Shown: positions 44,034 through 57,400 of the stretch, in pieces | How the letters are laid out: each line of letters begins with the position of its first letter | Position numbering within the stretch: the first letter of the stretch is position 1 | Origin: Theobroma cacao | Lineage: Eukaryota > Streptophyta > Magnoliopsida > Malvales > Malvaceae | Reading direction: 5' to 3' | Assembly (NCBI RefSeq): GCF_000208745.1 | Contig: NC_030851.1 | Span: 34,250,306 to 34,314,305, forward strand | DNA: 64,000 bases | Notes under the pieces: generated by a model | The model's input: only the letters and a program-made list of their open reading frames with translations | What the model was told of the DNA's origin: nothing | The model's database searches: none | Made by a program: the position numbers and the translations under genes

Positions 44034-45332
44034 ATGAAGCTTGAGGTTGAAGTGATATCCAAAGAGATTGTCCAGCCATCCTCTCCAACGCCGGACCGGC
44101 TTCGCCGCTACCAACTCTCTTTCCTTGATCAACTGACTCCCTCAATTTATAACCCTTTGGTCCTGTTCTACCCAGAAATATGTGATTCCCAAGCCAACAA
44201 AATCAAGACTTCCGATCAGCTTAAACAGTCCATTTCCAAGGCCCTAACCTATTTCTACCCGCTAGCCGGACGCATGATAGACAACTTGTCTGTTGATTGC
44301 AACGATGAGGGCATACCTTTTTTGGCAGCCAGAGTCAAGTGCCAACTTTTAGATGTCATAAAAAATCCTGTCCCCTGTGAACTTAACAAATTACTTCCAC
44401 TTGAAGTACATGATCCCGAAGAATTTCTTCTAGGAATCCAATTCAACATCTTTGACTGTGGAGGAATAGGTGTTGGTGTGTGCATTTCTCACAAAGTCGG
44501 AGATGCCCTGTCATTTTTCACGTTTGTGAATATGTGGGCTGCCATTGCTCGTGGGGAGAGCAAAGTGATGGCCCCAGAATTTGGTTCAGCCTCGCTTTTC
44601 CCACCACGGAGCCTTTCAGGGTATAGCCCAAGCATTCCCCCACCGAAAGAAACAATCATAACAAAAAGGTTTGTGTTTACTGCCTCTAAAATAGAGGAAA
44701 TCAGAGGAAAATATGCCGATTATTCCAGCTTAGAAACCCAAACACGCCCAACTCGCATTGAGGCCTTATCAGCTTTCATTTGGAGCCGTTTTGCTGCTGC
44801 CACTGACTTAAGATCAAGGCCTGATACGCTTTGCGTAATTTTTCACTTGGTAAACTTACGTACAAGAATAGACCCGCCTCTGCCAGAGTATTCTGTTGGC
44901 AATCTTTATAGCTTTACAACGACAGTTCCATCCACGGACAGTACTGGAGAAAGCTGTCATAATCTCGTTACCCAGATGAGAGACTCCATCAAAAAAATCA
45001 ACAAAGAATTCGTGAGGAAGCTCCAAGGTGGATATGATCACTTGGACCATATCAAAGAGATGGCTGAAAGGTATAGCAAAGAGGAGATGGTTTCCTTTAC
45101 TTTCACTAGCTTATGCAGGTTTCCTCTATACGAAGCTGATTTTGGTTGGGGCAAACCCATTTGGGTAGGTTCCACTGCTCGAGATTTCAAGAACGTAGTT
45201 ACTTTCATGGATACCGTATCTGAGAATGGAATAGAGGCTTGGGTTAGCCTAAGGGAGGAAGATATGTCAAAATTTGATTCTGACGAGGAATTGCTTGCAT
45301 ATATTGCTCCAAAAAACCTGCAAAGAATATAA
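44034..45332 (+). CDS. BAHD acyltransferase, vinorine-synthase-like, intact
   Basis: Transfers an acyl group from acyl-CoA to a hydroxyl (less often an amine) of a specialised metabolite, probably in the cytosol. The protein has 432 residues in a single exon, a normal length for the family. The ATG at 44034 starts MKLEVEVISKEIVQPSSP, the usual opening of this clade, and follows the TATA box by 65 bp. YPLAGR is near residue 75. The catalytic HKVGD is at 153-157, with D157 as the structural partner of H153. DFGWGKP is at 369-375 near the C-terminus, with the FMDT block after it. There is no signal peptide or membrane segment. The clade also contains vinorine synthase and other alkaloid and phenylpropanoid acetyltransferases, so the substrate cannot be named. 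The gene lies in copy 3 of the duplicated block, with E3 inserted about 1 kb upstream. Confidence 0.96.
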   Translation: MKLEVEVISKEIVQPSSPTPDRLRRYQLSFLDQLTPSIYNPLVLFYPEICDSQANKIKTSDQLKQSISKALTYFYPLAGRMIDNLSVDCNDEGIPFLAARVKCQLLDVIKNPVPCELNKLLPLEVHDPEEFLLGIQFNIFDCGGIGVGVCISHKVGDALSFFTFVNMWAAIARGESKVMAPEFGSASLFPPRSLSGYSPSIPPPKETIITKRFVFTASKIEEIRGKYADYSSLETQTRPTRIEALSAFIWSRFAAATDLRSRPDTLCVIFHLVNLRTRIDPPLPEYSVGNLYSFTTTVPSTDSTGESCHNLVTQMRDSIKKINKEFVRKLQGGYDHLDHIKEMAERYSKEEMVSFTFTSLCRFPLYEADFGWGKPIWVGSTARDFKNVVTFMDTVSENGIEAWVSLREEDMSKFDSDEELLAYIAPKNLQRI

Positions 45333-45628
45333 CTTCCCCGTGTGTCCGAGCTTAAAAGGCATGAAGTTCTTTGCGTTTGCTAACACTTTGGTTTCAATTA
45401 ACGTTTGCCTGTAAGTTTTTGATGTCCAATTTGATTGTTTTTTTTTTTTGCTCATTTCTGGGTTTGAAAAAGTTTGAAAGTGGATGGAGTTTATTAATAA
45501 GACGCAGAGACTCCATTGCTGTCTTTCGGTGCTTAATGTTTTTGTTTCTCAGTTTGAGGTTAATATGAAAGATTTGATGCAATGTTATCGTTTCTGATAA
45601 GAACGAAATGTTGTGGGTTTATGATTTC

Positions 45629-45634
45629 AATAAA
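45629..45634 (+). other. Possible polyadenylation signal
   Basis: aataaa about 300 bp after the BAHD stop. Plant signals are loose, so this is only a candidate. Confidence 0.4.
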
Positions 45635-47693
45635 AAATGTGGGATTGGTAGGTGTGATTTGACTGGAATAAGCTAGTTAATTAAATCCTTTTGAGTGTCT
45701 ATATCTATCTCTCGGCTCGTCCAGTTCTGTTTACTTTCTTCTTTTATCATTGGGCCGGTTGTTACATGCTAGATGTCGTCAGTTTGGGGTTAGCTTTATG
45801 ATTGATGGACACATTTTTATTGGCATTTAGAAAGAATGAATCAAACTTCCTCTTCATTTTTTATCAGTTTTGATACTTAGGTTCTTCGGTACGGTTTGAG
45901 CTAAATTTTAAATATGAATTCAGCACAGTCCAAATTTTTTATATTACGAAATAAATAATTATATTTTTATTTAAACTCCATTTTAATTAAAAATGTTTTG
46001 TTAGTTTTAAAATAACAAAAATGATCAAAATTTTTTAAATGATCTTTCAAGTTGTTTAAGTAATCTTTGAACTTGTTTGAATGATTTTTGAATGAGTATA
46101 TGAACTTGCTCAAATAGTTTTTAAACTTGTTTTAAATAAGCTTTGAAGTTCCCAAGTGTTTCCGTGTGAAAAGTTTCAAAATTGTTTAAATGAGTTCTAA
46201 ATTTGTTTGAATGAGTTTTGATTTTGTTTAAATGATTTTTGAACTTATTAAGTGAGTTTTGAACATAAATTTTTCATTTTAAGAATCCTCATGTATTTGC
46301 TTTTGAAATGTCTAAGTGTTTGGCACCAAATCAGGTTTAAAATGAAGTATTTTGCATAATTTAAGCTACAGAGATCAACACCCAAGGATCGACATCCCAT
46401 GCCATAAAGCTTGATCCCAAGGCAAAATGCAAGAAGGGCACTAAAAGCTTCTAGGATTGACATTGCCATTTAAAAGCTTAATCCTAAAAGTGTAAATTGA
46501 AGAAAAATTTCAACCTAGGATCGACACCCCTAAACACCAAGCTCGATCCTAGAGCTCCAAAAGCAACCGTTAGACACAAAAAATCCAAGAAAAACAGCTA
46601 ATTTCTCCACCAAATCATCCCTAACAACTCCAAACTTTTTTCAAGCATAAAAAGGACTTCTTCGATACATTTTAGAGGTTAGAAGAGTGGAGAAAAGCAT
46701 CATTTGATCAAGAATCAAACCACATGAAGAAAAAGAAGAAAAAAAGAGAAACCAAGCTAGAGCAAGCAAATTCAATTCTTCCACCAAGCTTTTAAGCTTT
46801 CTTGTGCTATAATTTATCAGTGCCTTAATTCCCATCTTTTGCAATCATCTTTATCACTATCATACTCTTGCAACTTTGTACTTACTTAGCAAATCCCACC
46901 TTCTAAAGGTATCCTTGCTATTTAAAATTGTAAGAAAGAAAAGATTATACCTTAGCCTCCAAAAGATAGTGTGGTAAGATTGTGTTATATCCTTGAAAAG
47001 GCATAGAGGTTATACCCTAGCCTAAGAAAAAGGTAGAGAGGTTATGCTTGATCTTTGAAAAGACATTGTGAAGGTTGTGCTTAATCCTTTGAAAAGGCAT
47101 TGTAAAGGTCATGCTTGAACCTTGAAAAAGTATTCTTCATAGTAGATTTGAAGCTCCTTAGTTTGCTGACAGAGAAGATGTAGGCACCTATAAAGAGGAT
47201 CGAACCTTTATAAATTTTGTATCTTTTCTCTCCACTTTTTACTCCTTGAACTTGTGCATTTTACTTTGAAACGTTTAAAAATTTGTTTACAACTTGTTAT
47301 TCATTATTTAGTTATCAAATTACTTTTGGCATGTTTTAAAGTGAAAATAATTTTGAAAAACTTGTATTCAAGCTTGGCTTTTTCAAAAATTGAATTTGTG
47401 GCAACTTGATTTGCTTACAACTTGCTTATACCTCTTTTACTCCTCACTCTTAACATTTAAGGAATGTACTTTACCATGAAGAATTTGCAAAATTAGTTTT
47501 CATATTGTTTACTCATTCGTGACACAATTTGATTGAAAAACACAAATTGAGAAAATTGATTTTAACGTGTCTTCATTGAAAAAGCTTTTAGATTGACTTC
47601 ATTGGATATTTAATTTAAGGAAAAAGAATTTTTAGAAATCCAATTCACCCCTCTCTTGGATATTTCCACATTATTATTGAGATAACATTTTTA

Positions 47694-47713
47694 GCAATTG
47701 ATATCAAAGCTTG
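47694..47713 (+). other. Primer-binding site (initiator-Met tRNA type)
   Basis: caattgatatcaaagcttgg is close to the plant TTGGTATCAGAGC site. It stands between the LTR-like block and gag. Confidence 0.7.
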
Positions 47714-47815
47714 GTCTCAATTTTGTAAGTTTAAAAGCCTTTGATTGATCCTTGTTAGTTCCAAGCCATGCCCATAAACTCTATTGCAACAATTCTTGGT
47801 GAAAGACAATGACTT

Positions 47816-48722
47816 GTGGAGCTTCCTCTATTTAATAGTGAGAACTACATTTATCGGAAGAATAAAATGCAGTTCTTTATTTTAGCAAATGATTATGAAG
47901 TTTGGTTGACAATTGTTGGTGGTCCATACACACCAATGAAGGAAGAAAGAGTGCAGGATACAAATGGCATGAATATGGTACAACTCAATTGCAAGGCTAT
48001 GCATACTCTTTTTTGTGCACTTGATGATAATGATTACAAGACAGTTTCCAAGTGTGAAAGTTCCAAAAATATTTAGAAAAAATTAGAAGAATTGTATGGG
48101 AAAATAATGAAGGAAGAGGAATTGGAAGAAAAGCCTTGTGAAGGGCAATGCTCAACATGTGGCAAGGCAATTAAAGATGAGGAATCAAGTGAAATTCAAT
48201 CATCAATCCATTCGAATCATGCCCCATGGCTCTTGAAGAGCTTAAGGTCTCACTTTGTGGACCCATTTCATATTCATTTAGTGAATTGCAAGATGCCTTT
48301 AAAGAATTAACTTATGAGCTTGAGAAACTAAATTTGAAATACAAGAAAATGATTTCAAAATTTAATGTTGAAAATGAATTTTTATTAAAGGCAAAAGATG
48401 ATTTGGAAAAAGACAATGAAAAATTGAAAATTAATTTTGAAATATGTCAAAGAAAATTAATGTTTTAGAAAAGGACAATTTAAATGTGAAAATGAAACTT
48501 GAAGATTTGATAAATGAAAAACAAAAAATTTTCATGAATTCCCCATTTTCAAAGATGACCCAATGCAATTATTGTAAATTTAATGATCATAATTCATTCA
48601 CTTGTCCTTTTAGAGAGCATTTAAATTATAAGATTAGACAAGTGTGGGTTCTAAAAGGAACTATGTGCAATGAGATTAACTTTCAAGGATCCAAAGAAAT
48701 TTGGATACCAAAAATCAAATGA
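47816..48722 (+). pseudogene. Copia gag (SIRE/Maximus-like), broken
   Basis: The start reads LPLFNSENYIYRKNKMQFFI, NDYEVWLTIVGGP and NCKAMHTLFCALDDNDYKTV, the UBN2/DUF4219-type capsid of Copia elements. A stop and an internal deletion follow LEELYGK. Another frame (48226-48468) has MALEELKVSL and a long coiled coil. A third (48444-48722) has the zinc knuckle CNYCKFNDHNSFTC and the closing QVWVLKGT ... KEIWIPK typical of SIRE-like gag. Two frameshifts separate the parts. Confidence 0.88.
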
Positions 48723-48986
48723 AAATGTCTCTTGTAGGTGTGTAAGACCAAGGCAAAACAAATTCTTAAAGATTAAATGATCCCTAGACACACAATGAAA
48801 AATGGGTAATTTTTTTACCAAATGTCTCTTATTTGTTAAATTGTGAACTTTGATTGCTTGCTTTTATTTATTTTATTTTTTTTGATTGAGTTGATTTAGC
48901 TTGATTTCTCAAGTTATTTGATTTTCTTTATTGAGAATGTTTACATGATCTAAAGATTTTTTGTGCATCCAACTTTAGCTTATAGG

Positions 48987-48991
48987 TTACC
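48987..48991. repeat. 5-bp target duplication of solo LTR, left
   Basis: ttacc, repeated at 51947-51951. Confidence 0.88.
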
Positions 48992-51946
48992 TGTAAAGCC
49001 CGACCTTATAAAATACTATTCACGATATACATGTGATGATAGCATGATTGCATGCTAGGAGAGTCCCGAAAAATTTACAAAAGTCGGTATTGTACCTAGA
49101 GGTACAACAAAGTTTATTTAATCCTCGAACTAGATCAAATAGGAATTTTAAGGTGAGATTAAGAGTTTCACAGTTCATGGATGACTTAAAATGGTAATTT
49201 GGAGTTTGAGGATCAATTTGGAGTCAAATCGGAATTTTCACTAACTAGGGGCAAAATGGTCATTTGCCACCTGGGGACAAAATGGGAATTTTAGAAAAGA
49301 TTTTTTTGACCCCATTTGACTTATTAGAGTATAATTTGACTTATTGAAGTATGATTTGAGGTTTAGAAGTGAAAAATTTTAATTTCGGTATAATTTGGAG
49401 TATAGGGGTAAAATGGTAATTTTGCCACCTCAGGGGCAAAATTGTAATTTTCCACCACCAGGATATTTTTTCCAGCACATGGTCTTCCTTTGTCTTCATC
49501 TTTGACCCTTGACTAAACATGTGGTGGAGATAAAATGTTTAAATTTTTAAAATTTTAAAAACGGGCCAATGACATGATGCCATGTGTCATGCCTTTATTA
49601 ATTTATTATTTTCCTTTTTAAAAGGCACAAAATCAGCCCATCTTCCACCCCATGGCCGGCCAAACCAGCAAGAAGAGAGAGAAAACAAAAACAAAACCCT
49701 AGAGAGAGAAAATCAAAGAAAAAGTGTGAATTTTCAAGGAAATTAAGTGAAAAAGGTGAGTTTTTTTTATTAAGCTTGAGTTTTCTTATTCCCAAGCATT
49801 TCTCTTTATTTTCCATGATTAAATTACATGTTTTCATGATGAATTCAATTCTGAAAAAATGGGTTAGGAGAGAGAAAGTTGTTGGATTTATTTGATTTTA
49901 ATTTATGTTAGTGTTTTTAGTTAGTTTAGCATATTTAGAAACAAAACAACAAGAAAAGAATTTATTTTCTCCCCCAACCATTAATGGCTGAATTTACCAT
50001 GTAGTGAGTGAGGATGAGTTTGATTTTATTCTAGGAGAATTGGTTAAGGAATAATGAATTATGAGCCTAGAAAAATAATGAGAATTTTCGGAGCAAAAAT
50101 ACGAATTTTTACCCACTAGGGGTATTTTCGTAATTTGCTGTTGGGACTGATAATTTGCACCACACTGAGGGACATTAAGTTAATTTGGGTGCAATTGAGG
50201 TATAGAAACTGAAAAGAATTAAATTGGAGTTTAAACGGACCCGTTAGGAATTTAATCGGGTGATAAGACGAATTAGGCCAATACCGGGTTTAGATAGTTA
50301 CCAGTGCATTTTTGCATTCCATATCATGCATTGGTAGTCTAAATTAGTTTAATTTTGATTTAGTACCAACTTGGTGAAACTCTCGATTTTGTACTGTGTC
50401 AAGGTGGTGAGTCCTCCGATAAAGGCAAGGAAATTGCATCCGAGGACCAGTAGACAGAGTGCTTCGAAAGTCTGCATTCTAGACATTGTGAGTAAACTTA
50501 CTGTCATTTTAATTATCTAGGGTGGTTTTTAGATGCTTTCATGAATTCTATGGAAAAAGGAATTTAAAAAGATAAATTTTCATGTTTTATGAATAAATGA
50601 GTTTCAATGAAATTAAATTATAAATTGTTTTGAAATTAATAGTGATTTTGAAAAATAGAGTACACGGAGACTGTTAATTGTGGCAATTTGATTGTTTAAA
50701 TTAACTGGCTTATGATAAATCGAGCATGATTGGCTAGTTGGCAATTGTATTGAAATGCGAATTGTTTGGTTACCTTGAAAAACTACGAATTACAAAATTG
50801 CCATATCATGTTATTGAGTTTTATTATATGGTGGATTATATATTAATTAATCACTGCAGTAGGGGGTTTCTGTGGACCAGCCTTTTAGAGGGGCACGGTA
50901 AACCCCATTATATTCTTACCTCGAACGGAGAGGCGCGTAGGGTATCTCCTGGGGTAAAGTTTAGGGTTCACTTCACGCTAAACCACCACGTGAGGGGGAA
51001 CTCAGCCAACGCCAAGGAACGGCTATGTTTTCAAAACAAAAACATGATTTATGTGAAATGTGAATTTTAATAGCCTTGGCGGTCTCGGTAGGATGCCTCG
51101 GCCAAGGTGTCCCCGAGAATGGATTTATGGCACAAGCCTAGATTTTTATGAGATTCATAAGCCTCTTTACGTGTTTTGAACAAAATGTGTTCTAATGCTA
51201 TAACCCAGTTTATGATGATTTACTTTATTGTCTCCATGTACTCAACTCTAGATGTTTATGATGATGTTTGTTTACTCATTGGGATTTTATAATCTCACCA
51301 CCCTCCTTTCCACCCATTTCAGGTTCAGTATAGACTGTAGATAGCTGATCTCATCGAGGACTACAGTGGGATCTGCATTTTTCAAACCGTAGGTTCACAG
51401 TCCTCTTTACTTTTGTTTATTCGGGAGCACTCTTGTTATTGTAAATTAAATTAAATATTTTGGCTTACTGTATTTAAGTATGTATAAATTTATTTAGCTT
51501 TTACGCTATATAAATTATTCACGTATAACTCTATAAATATTGTTTTATAAGAAAATAGAATATTTTACTTAATATTTCTTTTATTTTCTTATTATATTCA
51601 AATAATCATAATTTCGTTTTAAATGAAGATTTTAGACTTTTAAACTCATTTTGAATATGAATTGTGTGTTTTGTACTTGAATATTACGTTTTAGCCAATT
51701 TCAAAATTTTTGAGAAAAATGACCAAATTACCCCTATGAGACGAAAAATTAATATTTTATTTGTTTAAAGTTGGAAACAGCTTAAAATATTTTAGAACAC
51801 GATATTTGACAATGGTTGCTCACAAGGGAACAGAGAAACTGATAGTAAAGCCTTGCGGGGTTTCGGGTTGACATTCCGGACAATAAGTGTCTACCGGGAC
51901 ACAGCGACGGTTGTCACGGGCTCGAGGGGAGTACCGGGTCGTGACA
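48992..51946 (+). mobile_element. Solo LTR, 2955 bp (Ty3-type, long-LTR family)
   Basis: Begins TGTAAAGCCCGACC and ends ACCGGGTCGTGACA, with canonical TG...CA ends. It is flanked by the 5-bp duplication ttacc. There is no coding sequence inside, so this is one LTR left by recombination between the two ends of an element. The length and GTCGTGACA end resemble Tekay/Del-type chromoviruses, but without internal domains the family is a guess. It is inserted in the Copia remnant. Confidence 0.88.
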
Positions 51947-51951
51947 TTACC
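51947..51951. repeat. 5-bp target duplication of solo LTR, right
   Basis: ttacc, identical to 48987-48991. Confidence 0.88.
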
Positions 51952-53918
51952 ATAAATAACTTGACATGTCAAATGAAAAATGACCTATAGCTTAAGTTAG
52001 CAATGAATTCCTAATGTTCTTTAATTTAATGCTCATTTCTTGAATCACAACAATTAATATTCATTGATGCTTGGATGTTCATTTTGAATATATTTATGAG
52101 CTGAGTGCTTATTTAATCATAATATTTGTTACATGATTAGTATCACTCATGAATTATAAAGATTATTGAGAAATAGCATGTAACACATTGAGGTTTAATG
52201 CTTGTATTTTTTTTTAAATGGGAATATATATAATTTTCCTAAAACAAAATTGGAATCATCATTAATGAAGATAGCCACATTTTTTTTTTTTGTAATCAAG
52301 TTTGTGCTTATTTAATCATAATATTTGTTACATGATTGCAACAAGTGCAAAAAGCTTTGATAATGCTTCATTAATAACGATATCTTCTTGATGTGAAAAA
52401 TCTCCTTGAATTGCTAGTGTCATATATGATTTGGAGAATATTTCTTGAAAATGCTTACTAGAAGATGATTTGAAAGAATGCTTGCTAAAGAAATATTTGA
52501 TGGTAATTAAGAATGCTTAATGATAATATTCTTTGGAACTTCTCCTTAAGTTTCCATTTTTATATGAATCGAAGAATTCCTTGAAAATTATTTATTTATA
52601 TTGCTTGGTAATGATTACTTGATAATACATAATGAATGTTTGATGGTACTCAATGATGAATGTTTGAGTATGATGCTTGATACCTTGAATATGCCTAGGA
52701 ACTACCTTGCATATATTTCATGAAAATATGAGTATTTGATGCATACATTGAACATCTATTTAAATGCTCATACGTATCTAGTTCAATGAATACTTGAATA
52801 TTAAATGAACATGTTGCATATCTACTTAAATACTCATTTATTCTGGACTTATGATTTCTCTCCTAACAAATGGTCTTTTAACAATTGATAACATATTAGT
52901 ATAAACCTTATGATATTATGTTTTAGTTTATCATTGATATTTACATTGTCCTGCGATTCTTTCAATCAAAATTGGTATCACTAGCACTCGAGATCTTCAA
53001 CAACAAGTTATAGTAAGAATCCAATAATTGGTGTTTTTCATTATAGGTAATATCTTTTTAATGCCAAATTGATATTGTGCTTTACATTGCTTCTCACTTT
53101 TGCTTGAATATTGAAATCAACAATTGATATTAAGTCTTTCTTATTTTCATTTCAAATATTGGTATCAAGCTTTAAGATTTCTCAATTGATATCTAGCTTT
53201 AAATTTGCATCGAGCTTTAAATTGATTATCTTCTTACTTGAGCTTTAAAATTGATCATATCCTTCTTAAATGTGTTTAAGCTTTGCACTCAACAATTGAC
53301 ATGCTTGGTATGCTTTTTATGTTTTCCAAAAAAGGAGCCTTTACTAATGTTTTACCAATTTATGTAATGAGCTTTAAAACATTACAAAAATATAGGGCAT
53401 TATCGATAAAAATTTCTATCAGTAGTAGTTAAGATTCCGTCGATATGTTACGTTACTGACAAAAATACCGATGAAAATTTTCGTTTATATTCAGTCAAAA
53501 ATATTGTGGTCGGTAATGGCAAAGTCATTGGTGATGAAATATTCTGATTGAATATTCTATCAGTAATTTCATCGGTAAAGGCTCGAATCCATCAGTCGAT
53601 TTGTTGTCGATAATGAGGGAATTTCGTTGGTAACATTACCAATGGATCTTAATCCATAGATAATTTTTGTTAATGATTACAAACAAAATAATGACGTTGG
53701 TAATTTCATCGATATTTATTACAGGATTTGCTAACAGATAGTCGACGGAGCTCACTTTGAAGCTCACCAGCAATATCCATCAACAATGGCTTCAATTTCG
53801 TCGATATTGTCAATGAACTTGGTCAAAGGATGAATTTCATTAATAATTTAGTTGGCTTTAGGGTTTATTAACTAAATTGACTACATATAATTAATAATAT
53901 AAATTGGAGTAGAAGAAA

Positions 53919-54250
53919 TTACCATCCTTTGAGAGGTTGCAAAAGTATCTGTCGATCCAAATGAGTCAGAGTCGATAAGTTGAGACTCAGCCCTTGGACC
54001 TTAACTTGTGACATGCGGTTAAACGCAATAGCAGCATCTCGAGTGGGGGCTCCGATTGGAGTAGTCGAACTCGACATTGGTACATCTGGCTGTACTTGAG
54101 AATCTACTGTTGAAGTAGGATTCCGTGATCTGGGGGTAAGATACGACAAAGGATGCGGCACAGGAGGTCAGGCAACTGAAAGGCCAACGTAACTAGCTTG
54201 TCCTCGATAACCTTCCTTCATCTTCTTCTTCTTCAACTTAACCATGTCTG
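53919..54250 (-). pseudogene. CACTA 3' exon, basic/Ser-rich
   Basis: On the minus strand MVKLKKKKMKEGYRGQASYV, a stop, then PLSYLTPRSRNPTSTVD and SSTTPIGAPTRD. It lies between the transposase C-terminus and the subterminal repeats. It may be a last exon or the start of a second CACTA gene. The family is not recognised. Confidence 0.4.
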
Positions 54251-54421
54251 CCTAATAAAAAGAAAAATGTACAACTGTTAGTATAACTCATATAAACATT
54301 AATTTAGCTATGAATAAATAAATATACAACATGATAAATATAATGAATGACCTTCATACAATTTTAATGTCAAAGTGGAAAAAATATAATTGTACATTAT
54401 TTTACAAAAAAAAAAATTCCA

Positions 54422-57400
54422 TCAATAATCATCTGAAAAAGCAAACTCATTTTCTTTGTTCTCATCTTCAACAGCATTAACATCATTTTCATTTTCTTCA
54501 TTTGATTCTTCCTCTATCTCGTCGTATTCTACTTTAGTTTCATGATCTTTTTCTCCATGTTCAACATTGACAAACATATAAATCTCTTCATATTCACCAC
54601 TAACAAGAATTGTATTATTGTCAAAGTCAGTCAAAGAATGATCAAATCGTGAATTAAAAGAACCTTCATCTTCTTGATACACCCCTTCATTAAGGTCGAT
54701 CATTTTCTCATCACTTTGCTCATTGTTTGTAATGGGAAATCGACTTCGAGCCTTTATTTTGAACACTACCAACCAATCATATCAATCTTTTTTATTTGAT
54801 AGATATGGAGGGTAGTACAATTGAGTTGCTTGTGAGGCTAAAACAAAAAGCTCATTGCTAATAAGAATCAAGTTGTGTCTAATTTTCAACCAACTCATGA
54901 ATAGGATCTACTCAAAGGCCTTTGTCAATATCAAACCAATGGCATTTGAACAACGCGACTTGGTTGTTGACACCAAAGTATTGTAACTCAATGATATCGA
55001 CCAACAATCCATAAAAGTCACAATCGTAATCATTATAACAATTTCCCTTGATGCAAACATCATTGTTGATCATGTTACGATTTTCAAAGTGCAATTAAGT
55101 GTATAGGGCTATTTTGTCAAAGTGTATGAGGCTTCAATTTAAAAAGTTTACCATCATTAGCAATTAAATGCAATTTCGACCACTTGTAAAACACCTCTAA
55201 ATCACTACTAGCCTTGATATTGTCTTTTGTTTTTCCCAAAACATCCATCATTATGCTGAATATATTATCAAATACAGTACACTTAATATGCATCACATCC
55301 AAGCTGTGACAAATGAGATTCATCTGCCAATATAGTAAATCCCAAAATATGTTTTTCTTAGCCCAATTATGGGTTTGACCAAAACTCGGTATCTTTTAAC
55401 CACCCACCTTTGTCCTACACATAATATTTGGAATTGGTGTCAATCATTCCAAGATCTTGGCATCGGATAAGCAAGGAATTAGAGGGTCTCGTTAAACACT
55501 TTTCTTAAATTTATCTCTTTAGCAACGAAAAGGATGATCCATCGACAAGAATTGTCGATGATAATATAAAAAACAAAGCTTCCTCTCGTACTCTAAGATG
55601 AAACTTTTTCCATGTTCCATTCAGTTTGGACATGATAAACGTCCATGACTACTCCATCCAAACAACATGCCATATGTAGGAAAGTCATTAATGGTTCATA
55701 GGAGTACTAGTCATAAAATAAATTTTACAAAGTAAAGGCATCATACATGACCACCCTTTCATCCCACAAAACTTTGTCCTCATCTATTTGAGGTTAAAGG
55801 AACACATCACTGTTTTGTCCAAGACTTGTCATCCCCGGGATGACCATACTAAGAAAGACGTATGGTTACTTCATGCACATCCATAGAGGTAAGTTATATA
55901 CAGCGAGCATTACCAGCCAAACAGAATATGATTTCATTATCAACCCGAATAGACTGAAACCATCTGAACATAAATCGAGTTTGATGCTACGAGGCTCGAA
56001 GATAAAAAATTGATGATGGGTACGATTAAAATGTTGCTAAGGCTCACCATCAATAGGATGCCTAAGCACTCCATCATTAAAGGGCGTGTAGCATGCCATG
56101 TCATGTGTTTTGTACTTTTTCCTAACATATATAACCTCTATAATCTTGGTGTTAGTGGAAAGTATCGTAAAATCGTATAAGAAATTTTATTCTTTCTTCC
56201 TCCCTTTAATTTATGTTGGCATGAACCTTGCAGCTAATTAAGATTGGCCAAGGCTTGGTTTCAATCATACAACGATATCATTCATATTAAATGATTAAAG
56301 GTTTTTCTTCATTAATAAGACATTAATTATAATGAGTTATAAGTCTAATTAGATGAAGTCCATGAGATTAATATGCATTTCAAAGGAACTATGATGGGTT
56401 ATAGTTATGAGATCCCTATGCATCAAAGCATAATCTTAAAATGTTCCTAGTTAATGTATCATTGAGACTGGACATCAATAATGCTTAGAGATTGGTACAT
56501 TCTATGTTCCTTACTTTGGAATTAAGTAGTCGATCTCATAGATTGAAGTATAAAGATCCTTGGAACTAGAATGTAGGTGCTTACTTAAGAGAGCAAGGTC
56601 ACTGAACAGGACCCGCCATGAGAAATGCATTTGGTAATACACTTCAGTGTCTATGCAACACTTTTCATGTGTCAGTTGTGTAAATACTGCCTAAACTTGA
56701 GACACTAGGTTGTCTTATATGTGGAGTGCTATGCTTTAATTTCATCCATACGAGTGTTTAACCAAAGATGCCCAAATAGTATGTTTTTGGGTATAGTATG
56801 AAGCATGTGAAAGCAAAGGAATGGTTAAGATAAAATTCATCACCTTAAGTGTTTTAAAGGACATACCTTACCAGTTCTTAGTTAACGCTGGCTTATTGAA
56901 GTCCTTAGCTAAGGCAACTTGAAGATTATAAAAAGGTTTCATAAGTGTCTATAAAGCTAATACTATAACTGTAGGAATGAATATGGAGGTCAATAAGAGT
57001 AGACACAGTACCAAGTTTTTATCATCTTCGAGATATATGATGAAGGAATGAATTACATTGATAGACTATATACTGAAAGGTTGTCAAAGAACCCTTTGAC
57101 TCTCCTAACAATTGGGTGGCTATGATGCATTGCTAGATGCCAATCTTAGTCTATGAAATTAAGTCATTAATCAATTCCATTGCCAACATGCTAGGAACTT
57201 AATGGGTCATATACAATGATTGCATTTGAATTAAATTAGAAAAGTGATGACTTAATTTAGACTTAAATCACATGTCAGGTAATTAACTTCTATAAACTTA
57301 ATAAATAACGTGCCAGGTAATTAACTTCTATAAACTTAATAACTAACATGTCAGGTAATTAACTTCTATAAACTTAATTAAAAAGAGTTTAATTAAGTTT

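Larger units (their letters stand above)
45900..53379 (+). mobile_element. Copia (SIRE/Maximus-like) remnant, split by a solo LTR
   Basis: 45900-47690 looks like an LTR, though its left end is unclear. 46030-46265 is a degenerate tttgaacttgtttgaatgag minisatellite. 46360-46560 repeats ggatcgacaccc and tcgatcct words. 46970-47130 holds about 45-bp repeats of ccttgaaaaggcattg. It ends ctctcttggatattt...gataaca. A primer site and gag follow, but no pol was found. After the solo LTR, 51952-53379 is decayed non-coding DNA with one 35-bp word repeated at about 52105 and 52302. Confidence 0.75.

Noticed and set aside
50738..51070. A 110-codon frame in the 2955-bp solo LTR
   Set aside because: No similarity, and it lies entirely in LTR sequence with clear TG...CA ends and target duplication.
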